NCBI RefSeq assembly: GCF_030413595.1
Contig: NZ_CP129238.1
Location: forward strand, 2,666,001 to 2,730,000
Length of the DNA: 64,000 nt
DNA from: Planococcus liqunii
Lineage (GTDB): Bacteria > Bacillota > Bacilli > Bacillales_A > Planococcaceae
Reading direction: 5' to 3'
Positions 26,553 through 34,424 of the stretch are shown here, piece by piece (position 1 is the first letter of the stretch; each line of letters starts with the position of its first letter). The position numbers and the translations under genes are program-made. Below the pieces are notes generated by a model. It saw only the letters and a list, made by a program, of their open reading frames with translations. It made no database searches and had not been told where the DNA came from.

Positions 26553-27545
26553 TTATTTATTCACTTCGTCAAAATACTTCTGTGCGCCCGGATGGACGTC
26601 GATGCCAATGCCATCCAAAGCCGTTTCCGCTTTGATCAGTTTCGCTTTGGCATGCTGAATCTGATCGGTGTTTTCATAAATCGCTTTCGTAATATCGTAA
26701 ACCAGATCTTCAGAAAGGTCATTTTGAACCACCAGCATCGCCAGCACGGAAACTGTCGGTACATCTTCTGTCAACCCATAAGTCCCTGAAGTAATTGTAT
26801 CTTTTGCATAGTAAGGATATTTTTCAATCAGTTCGGCCGCTTTGTCGTCCGCTACCGGAACAATCGAAACATCCGCTGTAGCACTTAAACTTTCCACTGC
26901 ACCGGTCGGGGTTCCTGCAGTAATAAACGCTGCGTCAATCTGTCCCCCCTGCAAGCTCTCCTGGGATTCGGCAAAATCCAGGTTTTGCTCTTCAATGTCT
27001 TCCATGGTCATTCCATGAATTTCCAATAGCTGCTCCGCATTGATATAAGTTCCAGAAGCCGGAGCTCCCACAGAAACTTTTTTCCCTTTCAAATCCTCAA
27101 ACGAAGCAATTCCTGAATCGGCTGTCGTCACTAACTGAATCGTTTCCGGATAAAGGGCTCCGATGGCCGAAACTGTATCAATGACTTCGCCTTCAAACAT
27201 ATTCGATCCTTCCGCTGCATAAAAAGCGGTATCAGTCTGAACAAAAGCAATTTGTGCGTCTCCATCTGCAAGAGCGGTCATATTGGCAGCAGAAGCCTGA
27301 GAAACCTCCGCAGTCGTATCAATGCCGGTTTCATTTTCAATGATTGTCGCCATTGCACCGCCAAGTGGATAGTATGTGCCTGTAGTTCCACCAGTTAAGA
27401 CGCTCAAGAATTCAGGATCTTTCGCTTCGCCGCCTTCCCCACTTCCTCCGCTGTCAGTGGCTGTGTCTCCGCCGCAACCTGCCAGAAAAACGGATCCCGC
27501 CAAAGCAATTGCTGTGAACAACCCAAATTTACGCTTAGCCATCAT
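26553..27545 (-). CDS. TAXI family TRAP transporter solute-binding lipoprotein
   Basis: 330-residue extracellular substrate-binding subunit. The signal peptide ends in a lipobox FLAGC (Cys24), followed by a Gly/Ser-rich linker. The mature part has the TAXI family signatures TGGTTGTYYPLGGA and QASAANMTALADGDAQIAFV. It delivers its ligand to the fused permease encoded downstream; relatives bind glutamate, glutamine or carboxylates. AAGGGGG stands 6 nt before the ATG at 27545; a second ATG follows at once. Two CodY-like boxes flank its likely promoter, so control by branched-chain amino acids/GTP is likely. Confidence 0.93.
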   Translation of the reverse strand: MMAKRKFGLFTAIALAGSVFLAGCGGDTATDSGGSGEGGEAKDPEFLSVLTGGTTGTYYPLGGAMATIIENETGIDTTAEVSQASAANMTALADGDAQIAFVQTDTAFYAAEGSNMFEGEVIDTVSAIGALYPETIQLVTTADSGIASFEDLKGKKVSVGAPASGTYINAEQLLEIHGMTMEDIEEQNLDFAESQESLQGGQIDAAFITAGTPTGAVESLSATADVSIVPVADDKAAELIEKYPYYAKDTITSGTYGLTEDVPTVSVLAMLVVQNDLSEDLVYDITKAIYENTDQIQHAKAKLIKAETALDGIGIDVHPGAQKYFDEVNK

Positions 27546-27561
27546 AAAATTCCCCCTTCTG

Positions 27562-27633
27562 AATTTTCTTAATATTCCAATTTCATCATAACATGTCTTT
27601 CGACTTGTTTGCCAACTGAATTTTCCAAAAAAT
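27562..27633. promoter_or_regulatory. Two candidate CodY boxes upstream of the TAXI-TRAP operon
   Basis: AATTTTCTTAATATT (27562-27576) matches 13 of 15 positions of the CodY consensus AATTTTCWGAAAATT. AATTTTCCAAAAAAT (27619-27633) matches 12 of 15. The first lies just upstream of the ribosome site, the second above a possible promoter (TTGGCA, then TATGAT on the minus strand). Paired boxes are usual for CodY targets. Binding is inferred. Confidence 0.5.
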
Positions 27634-27654
27634 ATAAGAAGAAGGAACTTAGTT

Positions 27655-28239
27655 TCAGGTTTCTGCGCCTTCTACATGAGTTTCCGGAGCGGTATCTTCA
27701 GGGGACACATCTTCAAAAGTCATGCCTCTTTCTTCCAAGTCTCTTGTCCGATGTGCAATTCGTGCAGATGCACAAGCGGCAATGCTCGCTACTAAATCAT
27801 CGAGGAATGTATGAACCGCTCCTCCGGTTTTCGTATCCAGCTTACGGATGATGCCCACTTTGTTCTTATCTAAATGGCCGAAAGTAGTCACTGCGATGCT
27901 GCCATATGTTAGAACGGCTCCAAGGCCGATCATTTCGTCTACCCCAAATAATCCTTCATCCGAATCGACAATCTGCTGAAGCGGACGTGACAATTTTCCT
28001 TGTTCCGCCAGTTCATCCAACTCAATGCCGACGAGCAGCGCGTGCTGCATTTCGCGTTTCCGGAGAACACTTTCAACCGATTCGATGCAATGATCGATGG
28101 TCAGTCCATCATTATAAGGCAATTGCATTTCAAGGACGATTCTTGCGATTTCATCCAAACTGATTCCTCTGCGTTCTAATGCTTGATGCGTTGCTTTTGT
28201 CACTTCATCTGAATGTACACGGAATTTTCCTCCATCCAT
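27655..28239 (-). CDS. Phosphatidylglycerophosphatase A family protein (YutG-like)
   Basis: 194-residue protein of the PgpA/YutG family. It shows the N-terminal Bacillus-type extension with ALERRGISLDEIARIVLEMQ and the family core DEMIGLGAVLTYGSIAVTTFG and HTFLDDLVASIAACASARIAHR. PgpA enzymes dephosphorylate phosphatidylglycerophosphate. The Firmicutes group is soluble and its substrate is less certain. Start choice: the ATG at 28239 is 9 nt from GAAGGGG; ATGs upstream (28248, 28281) overlap or precede that site. The C-terminus ends in an acidic tail. It diverges from yjcH. Confidence 0.82.
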   Translation of the reverse strand: MDGGKFRVHSDEVTKATHQALERRGISLDEIARIVLEMQLPYNDGLTIDHCIESVESVLRKREMQHALLVGIELDELAEQGKLSRPLQQIVDSDEGLFGVDEMIGLGAVLTYGSIAVTTFGHLDKNKVGIIRKLDTKTGGAVHTFLDDLVASIAACASARIAHRTRDLEERGMTFEDVSPEDTAPETHVEGAET

Positions 28240-28341
28240 CCCAAACATCCCCTTCCAATTTTCTTTAGCTTTCCTGCCCATTATACCTCTCTCTTGGAAT
28301 ATGTTACAATTTTCGTACAGAAAGCAATAGGAGGGTTATTA

Positions 28342-29064
28342 ATGAATAGAGGCAGTGTCCAGGATTTAACCATTTACAGCAAGGAATTGCAGGAAGAAAT
28401 GCAGCTACTGGTTTACCTTCCTTCTAATTTTTCACCACTTTATAAATATACTTTGATCATTGCATCGGATGGCAAAGATTATTTCCAGCTGGGACGGCTG
28501 CCGCGGATAGCTGATGAGCTTTTGGAAAACAACGAGATTGAAAACATCATTTTCGTCGGTGTTCCTTATAAAAATGTAAAAGACCGCAGCAGCAAATATG
28601 AACCGACCGGCGAAAAACACGGCGCTTATTTGCGGTTCCTGGCCCATGAACTGGTGCCATATTTAGATGAACATTATCCGACTTACCAAGTCGGCATGGG
28701 GCGTGCTTTGATCGGTGATTCACTGGCGGCTACCGTATCCCTGAGCGCAGCTTTAAAATATCCGAATATTTTTGGGCGCGTGATTTTGCAGTCGCCAAAA
28801 GTCAGCGGCGAATTGATGGCTGCAGTCGATAGCTTCAATTCTGCGAACTCGTTCACCGTATATCACGTAATTGGCACAGGCGAAACTGCAGTGAAATTAA
28901 CTTCCGGAGACACAGCCGATTTTCTGGAACCCAATAGGGAATTAAATAATTTAATGAAAAATAAAGGGTTTTCCATCTTTTATGAAGAATTTGATGGAGA
29001 CCACACCTGGAAGCATTGGCAGCCAGATCTTAAACGCGCTTTGCTCCAAAATTTCGGTTTATAG
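28342..29064 (+). CDS. yjcH: Alpha/beta hydrolase, esterase family (YjcH-like)
   Basis: 240-residue cytoplasmic esterase of the esterase D/enterochelin-esterase-like group. The nucleophile elbow is ALIGDSLAATVSL near 125-137 (Ser in GDSLA), and the catalytic His lies in DGDHTWKHW near the C-terminus. It has GGAGGG 9 nt before the ATG. It is first in the cluster yjcH-yjcG-yjcF, an order I also recall from B. subtilis. Physiological substrate unknown. Confidence 0.86.
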   Translation: MNRGSVQDLTIYSKELQEEMQLLVYLPSNFSPLYKYTLIIASDGKDYFQLGRLPRIADELLENNEIENIIFVGVPYKNVKDRSSKYEPTGEKHGAYLRFLAHELVPYLDEHYPTYQVGMGRALIGDSLAATVSLSAALKYPNIFGRVILQSPKVSGELMAAVDSFNSANSFTVYHVIGTGETAVKLTSGDTADFLEPNRELNNLMKNKGFSIFYEEFDGDHTWKHWQPDLKRALLQNFGL

Positions 29065-29139
29065 TCAGGCGTTCGCAGCCTAGAAGTTTTTTTGGTATAA
29101 TAATTTTAGAATTTTCACTACTGACTAGGAGGGTTATTT

Positions 29140-29658
29140 ATGAAATTTGGAGTTGTTGCATTTCCAGCAAAAAAATTACAGGACGTTGCGAATTCGTACC
29201 GCAAACGTTACGATCCGCATTATGAACTGATTACACCTCATATGACACTGAAAGATGCGTTTGAAGTGGATGAAAACGAAACGGAGAAACTTGTGCAGGG
29301 ATTGGAAGAAATAGCAAAGCGCCATAAGCCGTTTAAACTTCACGCTACCCGTGTGAGCACATTTTCTCCGTTAACCAATACCTTGTATTTCAAAGTTGAT
29401 CCGGATCCAGGAATTTTGTCTTTGCACAAAGATTTGCATACCGATTTTTATGACAGCCAAACAAAATATTCTTATGTTCCCCATATCACCATTGCGCAAA
29501 AAATGTCTGATTCGGAACACGCAGACATTTTCGGCCAGTTAAAAATGGTCGGCATCGACCATGAAGAAATCATTGACCGCATCCATCTGCTGTATCAACT
29601 TGAAGATGGATCCTGGACAGTTCATGATACATTCCGCTTAACAGGAGATGACCAGTAA
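29140..29658 (+). CDS. yjcG: 2H phosphoesterase family protein YjcG
   Basis: 172-residue member of the 2H phosphodiesterase superfamily (the YjcG group). The two catalytic motifs are visible: TPHMTLKD near 32-39 and VPHITIAQ near 110-117. The group may act on cyclic phosphates of nucleotides or RNA; no substrate is established that I know of. AGGAGGG lies 9 nt before the ATG. The stop is 1 nt before the likely TTG start of the acetyltransferase gene. Confidence 0.9.
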   Translation: MKFGVVAFPAKKLQDVANSYRKRYDPHYELITPHMTLKDAFEVDENETEKLVQGLEEIAKRHKPFKLHATRVSTFSPLTNTLYFKVDPDPGILSLHKDLHTDFYDSQTKYSYVPHITIAQKMSDSEHADIFGQLKMVGIDHEEIIDRIHLLYQLEDGSWTVHDTFRLTGDDQ

Positions 29659-29659
29659 A

Positions 29660-30091
29660 TTGCAAAAAGTAACAATTGCAGAAACTCCACTTGAAAAAGA
29701 ACAAGCTTTTGAAGTGAGAAGAAAAGTGTTCGTTGAAGAGCAAGGGGTTCCCTTGCACATTGAGATGGATGAATTTGATGAATCAGCTGTTCACTTTGTC
29801 GGCTATGAGCTTGAACAACCGATTGCGGCTGCACGCATCCGCGAAATTGAAATGGGTACAGGCAAAATCGAACGGGTATGTGTACTTCCTGAATACCGCG
29901 GGCTTCATGCCGGGGTGCTTATGATGGAGGAAATGGAACAGTACGCCTTAAAAGCGGGCTTGTTCACATTGAAACTCAATGCCCAGTCCTATGCCGTCCC
30001 ATTTTATGAAAAACTTGATTATGTCGTAACCACTCCTGAATTTATGGATGCCGGGATTCCACACCGCGGCATGGAGAAAAAAATCACGTAA
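29660..30091 (+). CDS. yjcF: GNAT family N-acetyltransferase YjcF
   Basis: 143-residue acyl-CoA-dependent acetyltransferase of the ElaA/YjcF group. The acetyl-CoA site is IERVCVLPEYRGLHAGVLMMEEME, with the usual R/Q-x-x-G-x-G/A pattern. The N-terminal strand FEVRRKVFVEEQGVP is typical of the subgroup. Start choice: the SD AGGAG at 29643-29647 abuts an ATG at 29648 but is 12 nt from the TTG at 29660 directly after the yjcG stop. I prefer the TTG; with the ATG the protein gains four residues. Confidence 0.88.
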   Translation: MQKVTIAETPLEKEQAFEVRRKVFVEEQGVPLHIEMDEFDESAVHFVGYELEQPIAAARIREIEMGTGKIERVCVLPEYRGLHAGVLMMEEMEQYALKAGLFTLKLNAQSYAVPFYEKLDYVVTTPEFMDAGIPHRGMEKKIT

Positions 30092-30126
30092 AAAAGCAGG
30101 GCACCTTAAACGGTTGCCCTGCTTTT
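30091..30126. terminator. Bidirectional terminator between yjcF and fabI
   Basis: Stem AAAAGCAGGGCA with TGCCCTGCTTTT (about 12 bp, arms ending at 30103 and starting at 30115) with A runs on one side and T runs on the other. Confidence 0.88.
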
Positions 30127-30152
30127 ATGTTTCTTCATTTAAAAAATAATTT

Positions 30153-30923
30153 TTACAGAACGTGATACCCGCTGTCGACATGGATTGTTTCTCCGGTAAT
30201 TCCACGGGACATATCACTAAACAAAAATGCAGCCGTATCTCCTACTTCTTCTGGAGTGGTATTGCGGCGAAGCGGAGCTTTTTCTTCAATTTCATGAAGA
30301 ATCGTGTTGAAACCGCTGATGCCTTTTGCTGACAATGTACGGATTGGTCCTGAGGAAATTGCATTTACACGAATTCCGTGTTTACCAAGATCAGCCGCTA
30401 AATAGCGCACCGACATTTCAAGTGAAGCTTTAGCTACGCCCATGACATTATAGTTAGGCATTACGCGCTCACCGCCGATATACGTCAACGCGACAATGCT
30501 TCCTCCTTCTGTCATAAGCGGCTTGGCGTGCTTCGCTATGACCGTCAATGAATAAGAGCTGATATTTTGTGCCAGTAAGAAACCGTCGCGTGATGTATCC
30601 GAAAAGTCGCCTGCCAGTTCTTCCGTCTTTGCAAACGCGATGCAATGAGCAAGGCCGTCAATAGATCCTACTTGTTCTTTGATGGTAGCGAAGCAGGTTT
30701 CTACACTTTCATCGCTTGTTACATCACAAGGCAAAATCAATTCATGGTTGCCATCCAATGTAGCCACCAAATCGCGTACCGGCTTTTCAAAACGTTCGCC
30801 GGCATATGTAAAGATTAAACGTGCACCGGATTGATCCAGTGACTGCGCAATTCCCCACGCAATACTCCGCTTATTGGCAACTCCCATAACGACGTATGTT
30901 TTTCCTGTTAGTGATATTGACAT
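30153..30923 (-). CDS. fabI: Enoyl-[acyl-carrier-protein] reductase FabI
   Basis: NAD(P)H-dependent enoyl-ACP reductase, the last step of the fatty-acid elongation cycle; 256 residues. The SDR-like cofactor motif is GVANKRSIAWGIAQ. The FabI catalytic pair is Tyr-x6-Lys in PNYNVMGVAKASLE, and ISSGPIRTLSAKGISGF is the substrate-binding loop that also closes over triclosan. AGGGGG lies 8 nt before the ATG. Its promoter with a FapR-type operator is about 370 nt upstream, beyond two 123-bp structured repeats, so the mRNA leader is unusually long. Confidence 0.96.
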   Translation of the reverse strand: MSISLTGKTYVVMGVANKRSIAWGIAQSLDQSGARLIFTYAGERFEKPVRDLVATLDGNHELILPCDVTSDESVETCFATIKEQVGSIDGLAHCIAFAKTEELAGDFSDTSRDGFLLAQNISSYSLTVIAKHAKPLMTEGGSIVALTYIGGERVMPNYNVMGVAKASLEMSVRYLAADLGKHGIRVNAISSGPIRTLSAKGISGFNTILHEIEEKAPLRRNTTPEEVGDTAAFLFSDMSRGITGETIHVDSGYHVL

Positions 30924-31023
30924 TCTTTATTCCCCCTACATTTTTTAATATTCAGATTGCCTCTATTCAGACATTCCGTGCTTTAATTTTTAATTGTCCA
31001 GTACTGGCCGAAGCTTTTAGGGA

Positions 31024-31286
31024 GCTTCTGCTTTTCTTGTTATCCAGCTCCGGCGGCCAGCCCCTCGAGTCGCTTCAGCCTTGCCACGAATGGCAAAGAA
31101 CGCCATTCATGCCAATCCTTCCAGCGCTTGTCGGGGCTAAACGGCCGCTTTCGCTTTTATTATTATCCAGCTCCGGCGGTCAGCCCCTCGAGTCGCTTCA
31201 GCCTTGCCACAAATGGCAAAGAACACCATCCATGCCAATCCTTCCAGCGCTTGTCGGGGCTAAACGGCCGCCTTTGCTTTTATTAT
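31024..31286. repeat. Tandem structured repeat, 2 full copies of 123 bp plus a partial right end (fabI leader)
   Basis: Copies at 31041-31163 and 31164-31286 are nearly identical; 31024-31040 matches the right end of a unit. Each copy folds into a long stem. Copy 1 pairs GCGGCC (31053-31058) with GGCCGC (31143-31148), AGCCCC (31059-31064) with GGGGCT (31133-31138), and an inner hairpin GAATGGC (31088-31094) with GCCATTC (31102-31108). Same period and same layout as the array at 38380-38779. Apparent ORFs across it are by-products of the repeat. It lies between the fabI promoter and fabI. Confidence 0.85.
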
Positions 31287-31327
31287 TACCTGGTACTAAT
31301 ATTACCCTATAAAAAAGAAAAGTGCAA
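31282..31327 (-). promoter_or_regulatory. fabI promoter with FapR-type operator
   Basis: On the minus strand: -35 TTGCAC (31327-31322), 17-nt spacer, -10 TAATAT (31304-31299). The operator ATTAGTACCAGGTAATAAT (31300-31282) overlaps the end of the -10 and the start site. It has the TTAGTA..TA(C/A)TAA half-sites of FapR, the malonyl-CoA-sensing repressor of lipid synthesis, and is the near mirror of the fabH operator. The -35 box lies inside the right arm of the mgtE terminator. Confidence 0.8.
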
Positions 31328-31340
31328 TTCGCACTTTTCT
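31311..31340 (-). terminator. Terminator of mgtE
   Basis: 10-bp stem AGAAAAGTGC with GCACTTTTCT (31316-31325/31331-31340) and a T run on the minus strand. It overlaps the mgtE stop and contains the -35 box of fabI. Confidence 0.85.
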
Positions 31341-32709
31341 AGAGTTGGTTTAAGAATGTCGTAGCCAATCCCAAGTAAATCAGGATGGAAATAATGTCAT
31401 TCAATGTGGTGATAAACGGTCCGGATGCAACGGCTGGGTCAATGTTCAGGCGATGGATCAGCAGCGGAATAAATGAACCGGCAAGGGTCGCCACAAAAAT
31501 AGAACTCATGACAGCAGTGCCAACCAATGCGCCGATCAATAATTCGCCTTTCCAAAAATACACGAGTCCGACGACGACCAATCCGCATACGACACCTGTA
31601 ATCAAACCGGTGCCCGCTTCCCGGAACAGTAATTTCATTTTGCTTTCTTCTTCAATATCCCCTGTGGCAATCCCGCGGACTGCTACGGCAAGTGCCTGCG
31701 TTCCGCTGTTGCCCGCCATACCGGCAATCAACGGGATAAAGACAGCCAACAGCGCCACTTTATCGAGCGTCGCTTCAAACATCCCCATCAGATTGGCAGT
31801 CAGCATGCCGAGGAACGTCAGTAAAATAAGCCACGGCAAGCGTTTCTTTGCCGCTGTGAACGGCCCTCTGTCAAACGTATCCATATCGGATACCGCAGCC
31901 AGTTTGGAGTAATCGTCTGATGCTTCTTCGTCAAGGACATCGATGATATCATCGACGGTTATAATGCCAAGCAAATGATTTTGAAAATCAATAACCGGCA
32001 TCGCCAGGAAATCATAATCCTTGATCATCCGTGCGACTTCTTCCTGGTCTTCACCGACCGATACAGAAACCACCCGCTCATTCATGATGGACCTGATCAG
32101 CGTATCTTCATCAGAAATGATCAAGTCACGCAAAGTAACGATGCCTGACAGGCGTTTATCTTCGTCCACAACAAACACATAATAGATGGTTTCGGCATTC
32201 GGTGCTGCATTCCGAAGAATATTCATCGCTGAACGTACAGTCGAGTTTTCAGGGATGGAAACAAATTCTGTAGTCATGATTGAACCAGCCGTATATTCTT
32301 CGTAATGCAGCAAATCTTTGATCTGGCGCGCTGATTCTTTATCCATGATGGTTAAATAGGCAGCAACTTGATCTTTGTTCAATTTATTGAGAATATCGAC
32401 GGCATCATCTGTATACATGGCAGCAAGCAAATCCGCCGCATAATGGACATTGATTTCTTTAAACAGATCTTCGTATTCATCGTCATCTAATTCAATGGCT
32501 TCAAAAATATCGGCCATTTCTTTAGGAGAGAGATACTGATACAGTTGATGGCGGATTTCTTGCTCCGCTTTTGCATAAAATGTCGCTTGGTCGTATGGAT
32601 GCTGGGCAAGGAACTCTTCCCGAAAACTTTCGAGGTCATCGCTTTCCAACAACCCCAATAACAGTTCATCATTTATTTCTTTTTCATTCATTACTTTTTC
32701 TTCTATCAT
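31339..32709 (-). CDS. mgtE: Magnesium transporter MgtE
   Basis: Mg2+ channel/transporter of 456 residues. In order: cytoplasmic MgtE N domain (about 15-125), two CBS domains (about 130-255; AGSIMTTEFVSI and RSIMNERVVSVSV begin them) that sense cytosolic Mg2+, a plug helix, and five membrane helices from about 285 with PLIAGMAGNSGTQALAV, the conserved pore segment. Start choice: the ATG at 32709 with GGAGG 8 nt upstream; nine extra in-frame codons upstream lack a ribosome site. Many Bacillus mgtE genes follow an M-box riboswitch. The 94 bp to the divergent prpE start is too short for one. Confidence 0.95.
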   Translation of the reverse strand: MIEEKVMNEKEINDELLLGLLESDDLESFREEFLAQHPYDQATFYAKAEQEIRHQLYQYLSPKEMADIFEAIELDDDEYEDLFKEINVHYAADLLAAMYTDDAVDILNKLNKDQVAAYLTIMDKESARQIKDLLHYEEYTAGSIMTTEFVSIPENSTVRSAMNILRNAAPNAETIYYVFVVDEDKRLSGIVTLRDLIISDEDTLIRSIMNERVVSVSVGEDQEEVARMIKDYDFLAMPVIDFQNHLLGIITVDDIIDVLDEEASDDYSKLAAVSDMDTFDRGPFTAAKKRLPWLILLTFLGMLTANLMGMFEATLDKVALLAVFIPLIAGMAGNSGTQALAVAVRGIATGDIEEESKMKLLFREAGTGLITGVVCGLVVVGLVYFWKGELLIGALVGTAVMSSIFVATLAGSFIPLLIHRLNIDPAVASGPFITTLNDIISILIYLGLATTFLNQL

Positions 32710-32803
32710 GTAAACTCCCTCCTTCCGATTGTTCAATGTCTTGCAATTTCCTTCTTTACGTTACACTATGTGTAGAGATAATCAAGATTTAAGAGGTGAT
32801 TTT

Positions 32804-33541
32804 TTGAAATACGATATTATCGGCGATATCCACGGCTGTTTTGATGAGCTATTGGATTTATTTGCAAAACTTGGCTACGAAGAAATCCACGGTGTCTATG
32901 TCCATCCCGAAGGCCGGCAGCTGGTCTTTGTCGGAGATGCTATGGACCGGGGGCCTAAATCACTCGAAGTCCTCCAGCTCTTGTTTCGGATGCAGGATAA
33001 GGGCATTCTCTACTATTCCCCGGGAAATCATTGCAACAAACTTTATCGCTATTTTAAAGGCCATAACGTCCAAGTCAATAACGGACTCGAAACGTCTCTT
33101 GCTGAATGGAGGGCACTTCCGAAAAAAGCGCAGCAGGCGTTCAGAGCCCGTTACCGGCGTTTTTATGAAGAGCTTCCCATCTACCAGGAACTCGGCACTG
33201 AACTGATTGTTGCCCATGCCGGACTTAAATCAGAGATGATTGGGAAACCGCTTAGCAGAAGCATCGCCACTTTCGTTTTATACGGCGATATTACAGGAAG
33301 ATTTGATCAAAACGGCCGGCCTATTCGAAGAGACTGGGCAAAGTCCTACCGAGGGGGAAAGTGGATTGTTTACGGCCATACTCCAACCGAAAAGCCCTAC
33401 ATGATCAACCAAACGGTTAATATTGATACGGGCTGTGTCTTCGGGGGATCATTGACGGCCTTCCGATTCCCTGAAAGAGAACTGGTAGCCGTCCCTTCAC
33501 ACCAACCTTATCAGCCGGACCGTTTTCATCGTTTTGCATAA
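32804..33541 (+). CDS. prpE: Bis(5'-nucleosyl)-tetraphosphatase PrpE
   Basis: Metallophosphatase of the calcineurin-like/PPP family that cleaves Ap4A-type dinucleotides; 245 residues, close to B. subtilis PrpE. Metal-binding motifs are in order: GDIHGC (6-11), FVGDAMDRGP (43-52), SPGNHCNK (asymmetric GNH), AHAGL and YGHTP. Start choice: TTG at 32804 with AAGAGGTGAT upstream. An in-frame ATG-like start much further upstream has no ribosome site. The gene converges with the rluD-like gene; their 3' ends overlap by 16 nt. Confidence 0.93.
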   Translation: MKYDIIGDIHGCFDELLDLFAKLGYEEIHGVYVHPEGRQLVFVGDAMDRGPKSLEVLQLLFRMQDKGILYYSPGNHCNKLYRYFKGHNVQVNNGLETSLAEWRALPKKAQQAFRARYRRFYEELPIYQELGTELIVAHAGLKSEMIGKPLSRSIATFVLYGDITGRFDQNGRPIRRDWAKSYRGGKWIVYGHTPTEKPYMINQTVNIDTGCVFGGSLTAFRFPERELVAVPSHQPYQPDRFHRFA

Positions 33542-34422
33542 ATCAATTGTTCCATATCTTCTTTTAAAGGAGAAGTGAAAGATATGGGTTCTCCCGATAC
33601 GGGATGGACCAGCTCCAGCGATTTGCAGTGGAGCGCTTGGCGGGAAATTTCGCTGCGCTTTCCTCCGTATAAATCGTCGCCGAGCAGCGGATGCCCAATA
33701 TGCGACAAGTGAACGCGGATTTGATGGGTTCTGCCCGTGTTCAATCCGAGCTCAACGTGCGTAAAGCCGTCAAACTCCTGGAGGACTTCCACTTCTGTCT
33801 CAGCAAATTGGCCATCTTGGCGCACTTCCCGTTCAATGATGCTCGTATCTTTTCGGCCAATCGGTTCGGTAATCACAAACTTCTGCTCAGCAAACTTTCC
33901 ATGGGCAAAGGCATCATACCGCCGTTTCATCATGTTTCCTTTTTGCTGCATGGAAAGCATGTGATGGATATGGCGGTTTTTTGCGATGCACACAAGCCCT
34001 GATGTGTCACGGTCAAGGCGGGTAGCGATATGCAGCGTCGCCGGAATTTCATTTACTTCGAAATGGTTGGCTACAATATTCGCAAGGCTCCCGGCAGGGT
34101 GTTCACGGGAAGGAATGGTGTTTTGCAGAGGCGGTTTATCGACAATCAGCAAGGCTTCGTCTTCATAAACAATCTGAAGCGGCCCTGCTTCCGGGATCAA
34201 TCCTTCCCCCAGTTCTTCATTCGGAAAAATAACGGTCACGGCATCATCTTTTTCCAAGACATGCCGGACCGTTACTTCATTTCCATTGACTAAAATCTGG
34301 CCGCCGCTGTATTTGACAGATGCCAGCGTTCTTTTGGAAATCCCCCAATCGTGCAGGGCTTCCCGCAGCAAACCGGAATCTTTTGCGACATATGTTAATT
34401 GGAACGGCTTTAATTGCTTCAC
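33526..34422 (-). CDS. RluA/RluD family pseudouridine synthase
   Basis: 298-residue RNA pseudouridine synthase of the YjbO group. An S4-like N-terminal domain (about 14-75, with GQILVNGNEV) precedes the catalytic domain. The catalytic Asp lies in ATRLDRDTSGL near 133-143, and the closing motif LNTGRTHQIRVHL is intact. GTG start with GAGG inside the nadK 3' end; the nadK stop is 2 nt away, so the genes are translationally linked. Target uridine (23S rRNA or tRNA) cannot be told from sequence. Confidence 0.9.
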   Translation of the reverse strand: MKQLKPFQLTYVAKDSGLLREALHDWGISKRTLASVKYSGGQILVNGNEVTVRHVLEKDDAVTVIFPNEELGEGLIPEAGPLQIVYEDEALLIVDKPPLQNTIPSREHPAGSLANIVANHFEVNEIPATLHIATRLDRDTSGLVCIAKNRHIHHMLSMQQKGNMMKRRYDAFAHGKFAEQKFVITEPIGRKDTSIIEREVRQDGQFAETEVEVLQEFDGFTHVELGLNTGRTHQIRVHLSHIGHPLLGDDLYGGKRSEISRQALHCKSLELVHPVSGEPISFTSPLKEDMEQLIYAKR

Positions 34423-34424
34423 TT

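Noticed and set aside
30896..31364. Two plus-strand ORFs across the fabI leader repeats (138 and 78 codons)
   Set aside because: Both translate the tandem repeat twice in succession and overlap the fabI start and mgtE terminator; no ribosome site.
32710..32803. M-box Mg2+ riboswitch before mgtE
   Set aside because: Only 94 bp separate the divergent mgtE and prpE starts, too short for an M-box, and no conserved elements are seen.
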